Source: Sphingobacteriales bacterium
Lineage (GTDB): Bacteria > Bacteroidota > Bacteroidia > Chitinophagales > Chitinophagaceae
Direction: 5' to 3'
DNA: 51,330 nt
Assembly: GCA_016200915.1 (NCBI GenBank)
Contig: JACQDV010000065.1
Location: 1-51,330, forward strand
In this document: one piece after another, positions 18,778-28,153 of the stretch
How the letters are laid out: the number at the start of each line of letters is the position of its first letter
Position numbering within the stretch: position 1 is the stretch's first letter
Position numbers and translations under genes: made by a program
The notes under the pieces: generated by a model
Told to the model about the DNA's origin: nothing
Databases searched by the model: none
What the model saw: the letters and a program-made list of their open reading frames with translations, nothing else

Positions 18778-19740
18778 ATGCCCATCCCATTTATCGATCA
18801 TGAAAAGATAAACGAACTGCTTCCAATGAAAGAGTGTATTGGAGTGATGGAAGATATGTTTCGTTCATTAGCTAATAAAACTACTGGTCAGCCATTGCGA
18901 TCCATTATGTGGTTACCCGATAAAAAAGGATTATTGGGAATGATGCCCGGGTATGCAACTGATTACGGTGTAATGGGAATAAAAGTGATCAGTGTGTTTC
19001 ATGGCAACAGGCAAAAAGCTTTGCCATCACACCAGGGAGTAGTGATGATCCTTGATTCTAACAATGGAACTCCACTGATGTTGTTTGATGCAAAAGAAAT
19101 TACTTCCATACGTACAGCTGCTGCCAGCGCTGTTGCTACAAAATTGTTGTCAAATGAAAATGCAGCATGCCTGGCTATTATTGGCTCCGGCGAGCAGGCA
19201 GAAAGGCATATTGAAGCGGTTTGTGAAGTAAGAAATGTCAGGCAAATTAACTTATGGAGCCGCAATCAGCAAAATGCCCAGAACTTAGCCAATAAACTTA
19301 AAACTAAATATTCAGCTTCCTTTAAAGTATTTTCAAACCCGGCCGATGCGGCAAAAGAAGCTGATATAATCTGTACTGTAACTTCCTCAACACAACCCGT
19401 AATTTCTTTTGATTGGATAAAAGCAGGCGCACATATTAATGCAATAGGGGCCTGTACACCAAATGCACAGGAGATTGATAGTGCTACTATGGTGAATGCC
19501 AGATTGTATTGTGATTGTTATGACTCCATCTATAACGAACCAGGCGATTTTTTAATCCCTTTCAAACAGGGATTAATCACTAAAGAAAATGTTATTGGCG
19601 AAATAGGAGAAGTAATAATCGGAACTAAACCAGGAAGACAAAGTTTTTCTGATATCACCTTATATAAGTCTCTTGGTATTGCAGCCGAGGACATTTTTTC
19701 AGCCTTCCACATCTACCACAAGCTCAAGCCTGATTGTTGA
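18778..19740 (+). CDS. Ornithine cyclodeaminase/mu-crystallin family protein
   Basis: This 320-residue protein is full length for the family, whose members use NAD(P) on cyclic or open-chain amino acids (ornithine, alanine, ketimines). Lys69 in GIKVISVF and Arg112 in EITSIRTAAASAVAT match conserved substrate-binding residues, and GSGEQAERH (136-144) is the nucleotide-binding Rossmann turn. The substrate cannot be told from sequence. The gene starts one base after the stop of the unknown helical protein, which argues for a shared role. Confidence 0.88.
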   Translation: MPIPFIDHEKINELLPMKECIGVMEDMFRSLANKTTGQPLRSIMWLPDKKGLLGMMPGYATDYGVMGIKVISVFHGNRQKALPSHQGVVMILDSNNGTPLMLFDAKEITSIRTAAASAVATKLLSNENAACLAIIGSGEQAERHIEAVCEVRNVRQINLWSRNQQNAQNLANKLKTKYSASFKVFSNPADAAKEADIICTVTSSTQPVISFDWIKAGAHINAIGACTPNAQEIDSATMVNARLYCDCYDSIYNEPGDFLIPFKQGLITKENVIGEIGEVIIGTKPGRQSFSDITLYKSLGIAAEDIFSAFHIYHKLKPDC

Positions 19741-19804
19741 ATCTTTAGGAAATTTTAGCAATATTTTTTTGAACTATTTCTTCTACTCAATGTTTATTTG
19801 CGAA

Positions 19805-19843
19805 ATCAAATAATTGTTCCGTTGTGTTGAACAATTGTTTGAT
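19805..19843. promoter_or_regulatory. Inverted repeat in the leader of the exporter operon
   Basis: ATCAAATAATTGTTC (19805-19819) and GAACAATTGTTTGAT (19829-19843) are 15-base inverted arms with one mismatch around a 9-nt spacer. They end 33 bases before the ABC start codon. The symmetry suggests a repressor operator or a leader hairpin. No regulator gene is adjacent. Confidence 0.5.
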
Positions 19844-19876
19844 TTAACTGGAACTCTCTTTAACAAATTTGACCTG

Positions 19877-21580
19877 ATGACCGACTTAACTATTACCGAC
19901 TCGTCTGTTTTGCAGAAGCCACTTGCCCGGCTGTGGCAGGTAATCAATCTTGAGCGTCGTGAAATAGGCGCTATTTATTTCTATTCAATTCTCAATGGTC
20001 TTCTGCAGTTAAGTGTACCAATTGGTGTGCAGGCCATTATCAACTTTGTTTTAGCCGGTTCCTTATCTACCTCCATGATTGTTTTAATTTTCCTGGTAGT
20101 ATTGGGTGTCTTTATGTCGGGGTTAATGCAGATCAATCAAATGCGCATCATCGAAAAAATTCAGCAGCGCATTTTTGCCCGGTATTCATTTGAATTCGCA
20201 TACCGCATTCCCAAACTAGATTTAAAGAGTGTGGATGGTTATTATCTGCCTGAATTAGTAAACCGTTTTTTTGATACGGTCGCTTTTCAAAAGGGATTAA
20301 ATAAACTGTTACTCGATATTCCTATCGCCAGTGTACAAATCATTTTTGGTTTAGTGTTGCTTTCTCTCTACAATAGTATATTTATTTTCTTCAGCATATT
20401 CCTGGTAGCACTGTTATGGGCAATTATTTATTTTACCAGTGCCAAAGGATTAAGAACAAGTTTACTGGAAAGTGATTACAAGTATGCCGTTGCAGGCTGG
20501 TTGGAAGAGTTGGCAAGGGTAGCTAAATCATTTCATTTTTCCAGGAGTTCATCGTTGTCCTTATCCAGGACAGACGAATATGTTACAGGTTATTTAGAAG
20601 CAAGAACAAGTCATTTCCGAATTTTAAAATTACAATACTGGACGCTGGTAATTTTCAAAGTATTAATCACTGCTGCCATGTTAATTGTAGGTGGCGTGTT
20701 ATTAGTACAACAGCAAATTAACGTAGGCCAGTTTATTGCTGCTGAAATTGTCATTATCACAGTACTAACATCGGTTGAAAAAATGATTGCCAGTCTGGAT
20801 AAAGTGTATGATGTACTCACCAGTGTGGAGAAATTGGGCAAAGTGATTGACAAGCCCCTTGAGAAAAATGGCACACTAAAACTGAATACCGGCCAAAAAG
20901 GCATTTCAGTATCGATGGAGGAGGTATGTTTTGGTTATCACAAGGATAATGATATCATAAACAATATAAGTTTCTCAGCACCTTCTGGAACTAAGCTTTG
21001 TATTATGGGTAATGATGGTTCTGGCAAATCAACCATCCTGAAATTACTTACCGGTGCTTATAACGATTTTGAAGGATCCATCACCATTAATGAAGTGCCG
21101 GTAGGAAATTACAACATCGATAGTATCCGGTCGGAGACTGGTATTCTTTTCACCCAGCAGGATTTATTTCATGGAAGCTTACTGGAAAATATAACATTAG
21201 GTCAAAAAGAAATTTTAACAGAAGAAATTGTTGAATTGGCCAATGCGGTGGGACTTACGAATTTTATTCTTTCACTCAAAGATGGATTTGATACATTGAT
21301 AGATCCTACAGGAAGGCGTTTATCAAAAGGTGTGATACAAAAAACTTTATTGCTAAGGGCATTGGTAGCATCACCTCATTTATTGTTACTGGAAGAACCA
21401 TGGCAGGGGCTGGAAGAACCTGTTCAGCAATCCATAAAAAAATATCTGATTAATAAAACACCGGGTGTAACCGTATTGGTAGCATCTAATGACGAAAGTT
21501 TTGCCCGCCAGTGCCAGCATATTATTATCATTAAAGATGGAACTATTATTAAACAAGGTAACCCATCTGAAATTTTTTAA
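19877..21580 (+). CDS. ABC exporter, fused membrane and ATPase domains, with degenerate ATPase motifs
   Basis: This 567-residue half-transporter starts at the ATG at 19877; an upstream in-frame TTG overlaps the inverted repeat and is rejected. Six membrane helices (about 30-290) precede the nucleotide-binding domain. Walker A is intact (GNDGSGKST, 378-386), but the signature LSGGQ is LSKGV (482-486), the Walker B aspartate is Glu506 before catalytic Glu507, and the H-loop histidine is Asn538. No N-terminal peptidase domain is present. It heads a three-gene export operon with HlyD and TolC genes, a layout of type I secretion or tripartite efflux. Confidence 0.85.
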   Translation: MTDLTITDSSVLQKPLARLWQVINLERREIGAIYFYSILNGLLQLSVPIGVQAIINFVLAGSLSTSMIVLIFLVVLGVFMSGLMQINQMRIIEKIQQRIFARYSFEFAYRIPKLDLKSVDGYYLPELVNRFFDTVAFQKGLNKLLLDIPIASVQIIFGLVLLSLYNSIFIFFSIFLVALLWAIIYFTSAKGLRTSLLESDYKYAVAGWLEELARVAKSFHFSRSSSLSLSRTDEYVTGYLEARTSHFRILKLQYWTLVIFKVLITAAMLIVGGVLLVQQQINVGQFIAAEIVIITVLTSVEKMIASLDKVYDVLTSVEKLGKVIDKPLEKNGTLKLNTGQKGISVSMEEVCFGYHKDNDIINNISFSAPSGTKLCIMGNDGSGKSTILKLLTGAYNDFEGSITINEVPVGNYNIDSIRSETGILFTQQDLFHGSLLENITLGQKEILTEEIVELANAVGLTNFILSLKDGFDTLIDPTGRRLSKGVIQKTLLLRALVASPHLLLLEEPWQGLEEPVQQSIKKYLINKTPGVTVLVASNDESFARQCQHIIIIKDGTIIKQGNPSEIF

Positions 21581-21592
21581 GCATCAACAGCT

Positions 21593-22945
21593 ATGAATAT
21601 TCAACTCTTAACACCAGATATAGAAAAAACATGCGGACAAAAGTTAAATGCTTTTGATCATGTTTATTTGAATAGCAAACGAAGTACTGTACGAAAATGG
21701 TTTTGGGGAATCATTATCTTTCTTGTCATCTTCTTGTTTCTTCCGTGGACACAAAATATCCGCTCAACCGGTTATGTTACCACATTAAGACAGGAGCAGC
21801 GACCACAGGAAATAAATAATATTATCCCCGGAAGGGTAGTAAAATGGTGGGTAAAAGAAGGTGACTTTGTAACGAAAGGAGATACCATTGTTCAGTTAGC
21901 AGAAGTAAAAGATGCTTATCTCGATCCCAACTTACTGAAAAGAACACAGGAGCAGTTAACCAATAAACAAGCTGCTGTTGAGTATTATGATAACAAAGTT
22001 GGTTCAACCGAACAGCAAATTAAGGCAATGGAAAATGAAAGGGATATTAAATTAAATGCCATTTCACAAAAGATTCAGCAGGTAAAAAGAAAAATTGAAA
22101 GTGATAGCGCAGAGTTAAAGGCTGCTAATAATGAATTACAGATAGCAGTACGACAAATGGAAGGAGCCACTAAAATGTATGAAGCAGGTGTAATTCCTTT
22201 AACTGAATATGAAAGAAGAAAAGTACAGTTTCAAAATGTACAGGCTAAGCAATTAAAGGCAGAGAATAATTATAACAACAGCAAACAAGATATCATCATT
22301 ACACAACTAGACCAATCTGGTACTATACAAGGCTATGCAGAGAAGATATCCAAGGCTCAGGGTGATAAGTTCCAGGCTTTATCTCAAATAGGAACTGGCC
22401 AGGCCGAGATTGCAAAGTTGCAGGTTGATTATTCTAATTATCGCATTCGAAGCGGACAGTATTATGTTTTAGCGCCACAGGATGGTCAGGTTATCAAAGC
22501 AAAAAAGGCTGGTATCAATGAAATGGTGAAAGAAGGTGATATGATTGTAGAGATTGTTCCCGGCAATGTGGAATTTGCTGCGGAAATATGGGTTCGTCCA
22601 ATGGATCTGCAATTATTAAATATTGGTCAGAAAGTGAGGTTCATGTTTGATGGTTATCCTGCTATTGTATTCAGTGGCTGGCCCAAAGCATCATACGGAA
22701 CTTTTGGTGGTAAAGTGGTGGCGATAGAAACCAATCGAAGTGAAAATGGTAAGTTCAGAGTGCTGGTGGCAGAAGATAAAGAGGATCGTCCCTGGCCAAA
22801 AGATATGAAGCTGGGTAACGGAGCGGTAAGCTTTACACTATTAAAGAATGTCAGCATATGGTATGAGTTATGGCGGAATGTAAATGGTTTCCCGCCTGAC
22901 TATTATAAATTAACAGAAGCAGGAAAAGAAAAGCAGAAGAAATGA
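21593..22945 (+). CDS. HlyD family periplasmic adaptor
   Basis: This 450-residue membrane fusion protein bridges the ABC transporter and the outer membrane channel. A single helix (about 34-51) anchors it in the inner membrane. A biotinyl-lipoyl half-motif lies near 80-105 (IPGRVVKWWVKEGDFV), a long coiled hairpin at about 115-290, and the second lipoyl half with VLAPQDGQVIKAKKAGINE follows at about 300-325. The beta-barrel domain ends in WPKDMKLGNGAVSF. The gene starts 12 bases after the ABC stop and overlaps the TolC gene by four bases. Confidence 0.88.
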   Translation: MNIQLLTPDIEKTCGQKLNAFDHVYLNSKRSTVRKWFWGIIIFLVIFLFLPWTQNIRSTGYVTTLRQEQRPQEINNIIPGRVVKWWVKEGDFVTKGDTIVQLAEVKDAYLDPNLLKRTQEQLTNKQAAVEYYDNKVGSTEQQIKAMENERDIKLNAISQKIQQVKRKIESDSAELKAANNELQIAVRQMEGATKMYEAGVIPLTEYERRKVQFQNVQAKQLKAENNYNNSKQDIIITQLDQSGTIQGYAEKISKAQGDKFQALSQIGTGQAEIAKLQVDYSNYRIRSGQYYVLAPQDGQVIKAKKAGINEMVKEGDMIVEIVPGNVEFAAEIWVRPMDLQLLNIGQKVRFMFDGYPAIVFSGWPKASYGTFGGKVVAIETNRSENGKFRVLVAEDKEDRPWPKDMKLGNGAVSFTLLKNVSIWYELWRNVNGFPPDYYKLTEAGKEKQKK

Positions 22946-24360
22946 ACACGATGATAAAAGCAATATCTTTTTCTATACTGGTAGTCATTTTGCCAATGCA
23001 TTTGCTTGCACAGGGAGATAGTGTACGGGTATTAAAAGAAGATGAATTTATTGCAGCTGTAAAAGCATATCACCCGATAGCAAAGCAAGGATCATTAATG
23101 GTTGATATTGCTAACGCTCAATTAACCGCCATCAGGGGAAATTTTGATCCGGTTCTGCAGGCTAATAATGATAAGAAGACACTGGATGGTAAAAACTATT
23201 ACAATTATACGAATGGAGAATTGATGGTGCCAACCTGGTATGGCATTGAAGTAAAAGGCGGTTTTGAAAGAAACTATGGCGATTTGATCAACATAGAACT
23301 AACACCCGGTAAAAGCAGCTACATGGGTGTAACCATTCCATTAGCTAAAAATTTAGTGATTGATAAAAGAAGGGCATCCCTGCAACAAGCTAAATTATTT
23401 ACTCAGCAAAGTGAACAGGAAAGAAGAATTGTAATTAATGACCTATTATTAGACGCCTATCAAACTTACTGGAGCTGGAGTAAAGATTATCAAGTTTATA
23501 GAATTCTTACCAATGCTGTTTTATTAAATCAGCAACGAATGCAGTTGATACGTATCAGTTTTGAGCAGGGCGACAGAGCTAAAATTGATACAATAGAAGC
23601 AATGGCTCAACTGCAAAATTTACAACAGCAATGGACAGAAGCAGAGCTTAAGTACCGTAAATCATCATTTGCCTTATCCAATTTTTTATGGACAGAAACT
23701 AATGAACCTGCTTTTATATCAGATAATGTAATTCCAGATAGTATATGGACAGGTATCAATACCGAAGCATTTAAATTAGAAGCATTGGATAGGTGGATGC
23801 TGCAGGTAATGAATACCCATCCAAAATTACAGGCGACGAATTTTAAGATTAACAGCATGCAGGTAGAAAAGCGGTTAAAGTTTCAGAGTTTGTTACCTAA
23901 AGTAGATGTGAAATATAATTTTTTGCAAAAGGGATACGAACCATGGAAAAACGTAACAGCTAATCTGCTTGATAATAATTATAAGTTTGGATTAGGCGTT
24001 TCCATGCCATTGTTTTTACGGCAGGGAAGGGGAGAATGGAAAACGGCCAAACTTAAATTACAAAGCACCACCTATGAAAGACAGCAACAACAATTAGAGA
24101 TAGAAAATAAAGTTCGTTATTATTATACCGAAATTTTCAACCTTCAGCAACAAGCCGGTTTTCTACAGACAGCTTATAATAATTACAACGAATTATTCAA
24201 AGCAGAGGAATTAAGATTTGGCTTGGGCGAAACAACGCTATTTATGCTCAATAGTCGTCAAAACCAGCTTTTAACATCACAGCAAAAGTTGCTGGAAATA
24301 AAAGCAAAATTCTTTATTGCTCAGGCTTCATTACAATGGGCTGCTGGTAGTTTACAATAA
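22942..24360 (+). CDS. TolC family outer membrane efflux protein
   Basis: This 472-residue protein has a signal peptide of about 23 residues ending LLAQG and two helical repeats of the outer membrane efflux family, with long coiled segments near 195-250 and 385-460. It should form the trimeric outer membrane duct for the ABC-HlyD pump. The ATG overlaps the HlyD stop as ATGA, which indicates translational coupling. A strong terminator follows 22 bases after the stop, so this ends the operon. The exported substrate is unknown. Confidence 0.87.
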   Translation: MNTMIKAISFSILVVILPMHLLAQGDSVRVLKEDEFIAAVKAYHPIAKQGSLMVDIANAQLTAIRGNFDPVLQANNDKKTLDGKNYYNYTNGELMVPTWYGIEVKGGFERNYGDLINIELTPGKSSYMGVTIPLAKNLVIDKRRASLQQAKLFTQQSEQERRIVINDLLLDAYQTYWSWSKDYQVYRILTNAVLLNQQRMQLIRISFEQGDRAKIDTIEAMAQLQNLQQQWTEAELKYRKSSFALSNFLWTETNEPAFISDNVIPDSIWTGINTEAFKLEALDRWMLQVMNTHPKLQATNFKINSMQVEKRLKFQSLLPKVDVKYNFLQKGYEPWKNVTANLLDNNYKFGLGVSMPLFLRQGRGEWKTAKLKLQSTTYERQQQQLEIENKVRYYYTEIFNLQQQAGFLQTAYNNYNELFKAEELRFGLGETTLFMLNSRQNQLLTSQQKLLEIKAKFFIAQASLQWAAGSLQ

Positions 24361-24381
24361 ATCACTGATATAGCGAAAATA

Positions 24382-24409
24382 ACAAACCCCTTCAGGCGAA
24401 GGGGTTTGT
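24382..24409. terminator. Terminator after the exporter operon
   Basis: ACAAACCCCTTC (24382-24393) and GAAGGGGTTTGT (24398-24409) form a perfect 12-bp stem with a 4-nt loop AGGC. It lies between the convergent tolC-like gene and the broken T9SS gene and probably serves both strands. Confidence 0.85.
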
Positions 24410-24430
24410 CTTATTTAATTGTATAGATTA

Positions 24431-25401
24431 TTAGTGTGAAATCTTAGTTCCAAAATTGCCATCCTTACTCAGGATACTTACAAAATAAACACCTTTTGGT
24501 AAAGCAGCCATTGGAATAGATTCCGTTTGCCCTTCAGTTACTTTTCCAATTGCTCTTGTGTAAACAACCTGTCCATTGAGGCTGGTTAACTGCAATTGAA
24601 TTTTGTTGTTAATTGATTTATTAAACAGAAGACTTAATTTATCCGGAGTGTTACCAACTAATTTTACATAACTGTTGCGGCTAAATAAATCATTGATAGC
24701 TGATATGCCACTCCAGGATAGTGACCAATCATCAATTGCCGTACTTGCACGGTTACCGCTACAGGTTGATTTTTTCACCGTAGCTACCCTTATATACACA
24801 ACATCAGAAATATTATCTAAAGCAGTTCCAAAATCAACAGTTACATCTGTATTTGAAAATACTTTATTCCCAGTAACTAATGTTGCAGGAGAGGTTGTAA
24901 CAGGAGTAAATACAGCAGGACTGGCGCCTGTAGCATAATCAACAATCCAGGTAGTCATTCTTGGGAAACTGGAATCTAAAGATTGTAATTTAAAACTCAA
25001 TTGAAAGTTTGATTTGCCGGTTGTATTTGCAATTTGAAAAACAAATGCGGCCCCCGAATCTCCAAAAGCGCTAATTTGTCTAACACCCAAAGCTCTGTCG
25101 GAAGAACCAGCTTGTGTAGCGCTATCAGTGCCGGGATCAGTGAGGGTTGTATTAGAAGCATAATTTTAAAAGCCCCGTCCTGTTTGTTTCCATGCACCGG
25201 GAATATTTATTCCATTTAAGCTTGTATCGGTTCCTAATGCTGTTGCAGTTGCATTCTTTTTTACTGTAAAGCCATTTGGCAAAGTAGTTGAATTAATGAC
25301 CATACCATTAAAATTCTCCGTGTAGGGTGAAGTATTTAGTGTTACCTGGGCTTTAACTGTAAAGCTGCCAATAAAAAAAGGGCGGGTAAAAATAGTTTCA
25401 T
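24431..25401 (-). pseudogene. Frameshifted gene for a secreted protein with a T9SS sorting tail
   Basis: The frame from 25090 to 24431 ends in a type A T9SS C-terminal sorting domain (LPKGVYFVSILSKDGNFGTKI). Upstream the coding sense continues: an ATG at 25401 gives a signal peptide that reads MKLFLPALFFIGSFTVKAQ if one T is added to the seven-base run at 25373-25379, followed by VTLNTSPYTENFNG and GAWKQTGRGF. An in-frame TAA at 25166-25168 then interrupts the frame before NYASNTTLTDPG. The repaired product would be about 323 residues, exported by Sec and anchored or released by type IX secretion. Either real decay or sequence error explains it. Confidence 0.75.
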
Positions 25402-25627
25402 GCTTGTCGGTTTTAAACGGTAAATATACTTGGTATGTTAATACAATCTGTAAAATACAGGTGTTTTTTTTTATTAAGAATTGATTAATAAAACCAATAG
25501 CACTGATAGGGATAAGATTTTAAAAAACAAGATTAAATAAAGCCAATCCGGTTCTTTTTTTATTTGATGAATGGCAATTGGCGGTATTAGTTTTACCCGA
25601 TTTTTGCAATCCTTCAAAATATGATAT

Positions 25628-27478
25628 ATGAAATTCAGGAATTTCCTGCTGTTAGCCTTTGTTGCTGTTTCTGCTTTTGCACATGCACAGGATGGTTACA
25701 AATACTCGGTTGACCTCACTAAACTCACCAATGACGAATTGAAAGTAGAGCTGCTTACACCGAAAGTAACCAGGTCTGAAATTATTTTTTACATGCCAAA
25801 AATAGTTCCGGGCACCTATAATATCAGTGATTTTGGAAAATTTGTAAGGAATGTGAAGGCTTATGATAAAGCAGGGAAGTCTTTGCCGGTTGCCACACAG
25901 TCTGATTCAAATGCCTGGAAAATTAAAAATGCCACAAAACTATATAAGATTGAATACACGGTGGAAGATACATGGGATGCAAAATTTAAGCATAATGTTT
26001 ACGAAATGGCAGGAACTAATTTTGAAGCCGGGAAAAACTTTGCCATCAACACCTGTGGAATATTTGGATACTTAGATGGAATGAAAAAGCTGCCGTTTGA
26101 ATTAAACTTTACAAGACCTGTTAATTTTTATGCTTCTACTGCTATGGTGCCTGTAAGTACATCAGCTGAGAAGGATGTTTTTCGTTGTGATAATGCTGAT
26201 CGTTTGTACGATTCACCAGTTATGTTTTGTGTACCGGATACTACCACAATAAAAGTAGGAGTAACCGATGTGCTGGTTTCTGTTTATTCGCCTAAACATT
26301 TGATCACTTCCAAAGGAGTGGCTGACAATTTAAAAACATTGTTATTTGCTGCTAAAAATTATCTCGGTGGTAAACTGCCGGTGAACCGTTACGCATTTAT
26401 CTATTACTTCAACAGTGAGCAACCAACTGTGCAGGGACAAGGTGCATGGGAGCATTCTTATTCCAGCTTTTATAGTTTGAGAGAGAGGCCTGAGAAAGAT
26501 GCCATGAACCAGATTGTGGATTTTTCATCACATGAATTTTTTCACATCATTACCCCATTAAACATCTGCTCCAAAGAAGTAAGAGAATTCAATTTTAATA
26601 AAGCCGTTTTGTCAAAACATTTATGGTTGTACGAAGGCTCAACCGAATATGATGCACAGCATACACAAGTAACGCAGGGAATGATTACGCCGGAAGAATA
26701 TTTGAAAAGAATATCGCAAAAAATATTTTTCTCGAGGAAATTTATGAACGATACTTTGCCGTTTACAGAATTGAGTTTGGGCAGTGCCGATAAATACAAT
26801 CAGCAATATTATAATGTGTACCAAAAAGGAGCTTTAATAAATGCTTGTCTCGATTTATTGCTGAATAAACTTTCCGGTGGTAACTATGGAGAGCATAACC
26901 TGAAACATGATCTTTCAATAATGTATGGACCCAGGAATTATTTTAATGACAACGAGCTGTTTGATAAAATAACTCAATTAACTTATCCTGAAGTAAGAAC
27001 ATTCTTCAGCAAATATGTGGAAGGTAACCTGGCAATTCCTTATGAAGAATATTTTGGAATGGCAGGAGTTAATTATATAGTGAAAAGAGAAACGGAATCA
27101 TTCACACTGGGAGGATTTACTGCCGGAGTAAATGAAGCAGGTAATGTAATTGTTGATAATACCAGAAGGATAAATGAGTTTGGAAAAAAGATGGGATACC
27201 AAAAAGGAGATGAAGTGGTGAGTGTAAATGGTGTGGCGGCAAATGCCGGTGATTTTGCTCAGCAGGCATCAAAATTTCTTTCAACAGTTAAAGAAGGAGA
27301 CACCATTACAGTAGTAGTGAAAAGAAAAAATACATCCGGTTCAATAGATACTGTCACCCTTTCAGCCCCGGCGATGAAAATAAAGAAAACAGAAGAACAT
27401 GTGCTGGAGTTTAACCCTAATCCAACACCTGAGCAATTGAAAATTCGTAATGCCTGGCTGAATCTGTGCAATAAGTAA
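25628..27478 (+). CDS. M61 family metallopeptidase with PDZ domain
   Basis: This 616-residue protein has a signal peptide (about 1-20, ending AHAQ) and probably acts in the periplasm. The zinc motif HEFFH is at 302-306 and the third ligand is probably Glu336 in LYEGSTEY. A PDZ domain with GDEVVSVNGVAANAGDF lies near 515-580. M61 relatives are glycyl aminopeptidases that prefer N-terminal Gly or Ala. The catalytic fold is preceded by the usual N-terminal beta domain. Its stop is followed by a terminator-like hairpin. Confidence 0.88.
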   Translation: MKFRNFLLLAFVAVSAFAHAQDGYKYSVDLTKLTNDELKVELLTPKVTRSEIIFYMPKIVPGTYNISDFGKFVRNVKAYDKAGKSLPVATQSDSNAWKIKNATKLYKIEYTVEDTWDAKFKHNVYEMAGTNFEAGKNFAINTCGIFGYLDGMKKLPFELNFTRPVNFYASTAMVPVSTSAEKDVFRCDNADRLYDSPVMFCVPDTTTIKVGVTDVLVSVYSPKHLITSKGVADNLKTLLFAAKNYLGGKLPVNRYAFIYYFNSEQPTVQGQGAWEHSYSSFYSLRERPEKDAMNQIVDFSSHEFFHIITPLNICSKEVREFNFNKAVLSKHLWLYEGSTEYDAQHTQVTQGMITPEEYLKRISQKIFFSRKFMNDTLPFTELSLGSADKYNQQYYNVYQKGALINACLDLLLNKLSGGNYGEHNLKHDLSIMYGPRNYFNDNELFDKITQLTYPEVRTFFSKYVEGNLAIPYEEYFGMAGVNYIVKRETESFTLGGFTAGVNEAGNVIVDNTRRINEFGKKMGYQKGDEVVSVNGVAANAGDFAQQASKFLSTVKEGDTITVVVKRKNTSGSIDTVTLSAPAMKIKKTEEHVLEFNPNPTPEQLKIRNAWLNLCNK

Positions 27479-27500
27479 AAATGTAAAAGAAAAATATTTT

Positions 27501-27532
27501 AAAAACCCTGTTTGAAATACAGGTTTTTTTTT
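27501..27532. terminator. Terminator after the M61 gene
   Basis: CCTGT (27507-27511) pairs with ACAGG (27519-27523), with an A-run before it and nine T after it. The A and T runs extend the stem and allow action on both strands, serving the convergent gene at 27546. Confidence 0.75.
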
Positions 27533-27545
27533 ATGATGATGGACA

Positions 27546-27758
27546 TTAGTTTAATTGAATGCAGGTAATACCATTGGCAGAAATTAATTTAATAATGGTG
27601 TTAACAGGAATACTATCACCGGTTACACGAAGTATTTTATCACAGTCGTGCAGGTCAAAATTTACTTTACAGTGAGGGATATGCTGATTAAGCAGGCAAA
27701 TGATGGATGATGCCTGCTCTTTATTGGTTACATCTGTCTTAAAAATTTCCAGCATCAT
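27546..27758 (-). CDS. Small protein, possibly of ferredoxin-like/HMA fold
   Basis: This 70-residue soluble protein has a strand-helix-strand pattern with LEIFKTDVTNKEQASSIICLL, ILRVTG and a closing helix, which recalls small heavy-metal-associated domains. The usual CxxC metal motif is absent, so metal binding is not supported. It overlaps the DUF1801 gene by four bases (ATGA) and is the last gene of that operon. Two ATG codons stand in tandem; either may be used. Confidence 0.55.
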   Translation of the reverse strand: MMLEIFKTDVTNKEQASSIICLLNQHIPHCKVNFDLHDCDKILRVTGDSIPVNTIIKLISANGITCIQLN

Positions 27759-28141
27759 TTATTTCTTTTTACAGCAGCAGTAGCTTCATTCTCTTTTAAA
27801 CGGAATTTTACAATCCGCTCAATCAGCTTCAATGGTAATTTTTCATCTAAAGGAAACTGAACCGAGCCTTTACCTGTTTTATAAACAGATAAATCTTTTT
27901 TAAAAGCTTCATGCCCCGTTGGTGTTGCATAAAAACCAATATGCTGCTCATAACCGGCAAAATACACCAGTGGTTTGCCCAGGTACTTATATGCTGCCAT
28001 TCCATAACTCACCAATTCATCTGATTTTGGAGCTGATGACTTTATCGCCTTTCTCATTTGTTTTAAATACGATTGTGCCACTTTGGGTGCAGCTTCAATG
28101 TATTCATCAACAGTTGCGGGTGGTTTGGTTGTTTTCTTCAT
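27755..28141 (-). CDS. DUF1801 (YdhG-like) protein
   Basis: This 128-residue protein opens with VDEYIEAAPKVAQSYLKQMRKAIKSSAP, the typical start of the DUF1801/YdhG family, and has the ELVSYGMAAYKYLGKPLVYFAGYEQHIGFY core. Relatives adopt a frataxin-like fold and have been linked to iron handling, but the role is not settled. It is one of three DUF1801 genes in the window (also 37179 and 42074). It overlaps the small gene downstream and lies 12 bases after the GNAT gene. Confidence 0.82.
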   Translation of the reverse strand: MKKTTKPPATVDEYIEAAPKVAQSYLKQMRKAIKSSAPKSDELVSYGMAAYKYLGKPLVYFAGYEQHIGFYATPTGHEAFKKDLSVYKTGKGSVQFPLDEKLPLKLIERIVKFRLKENEATAAVKRNK

Positions 28142-28153
28142 GTATTACTAAAT

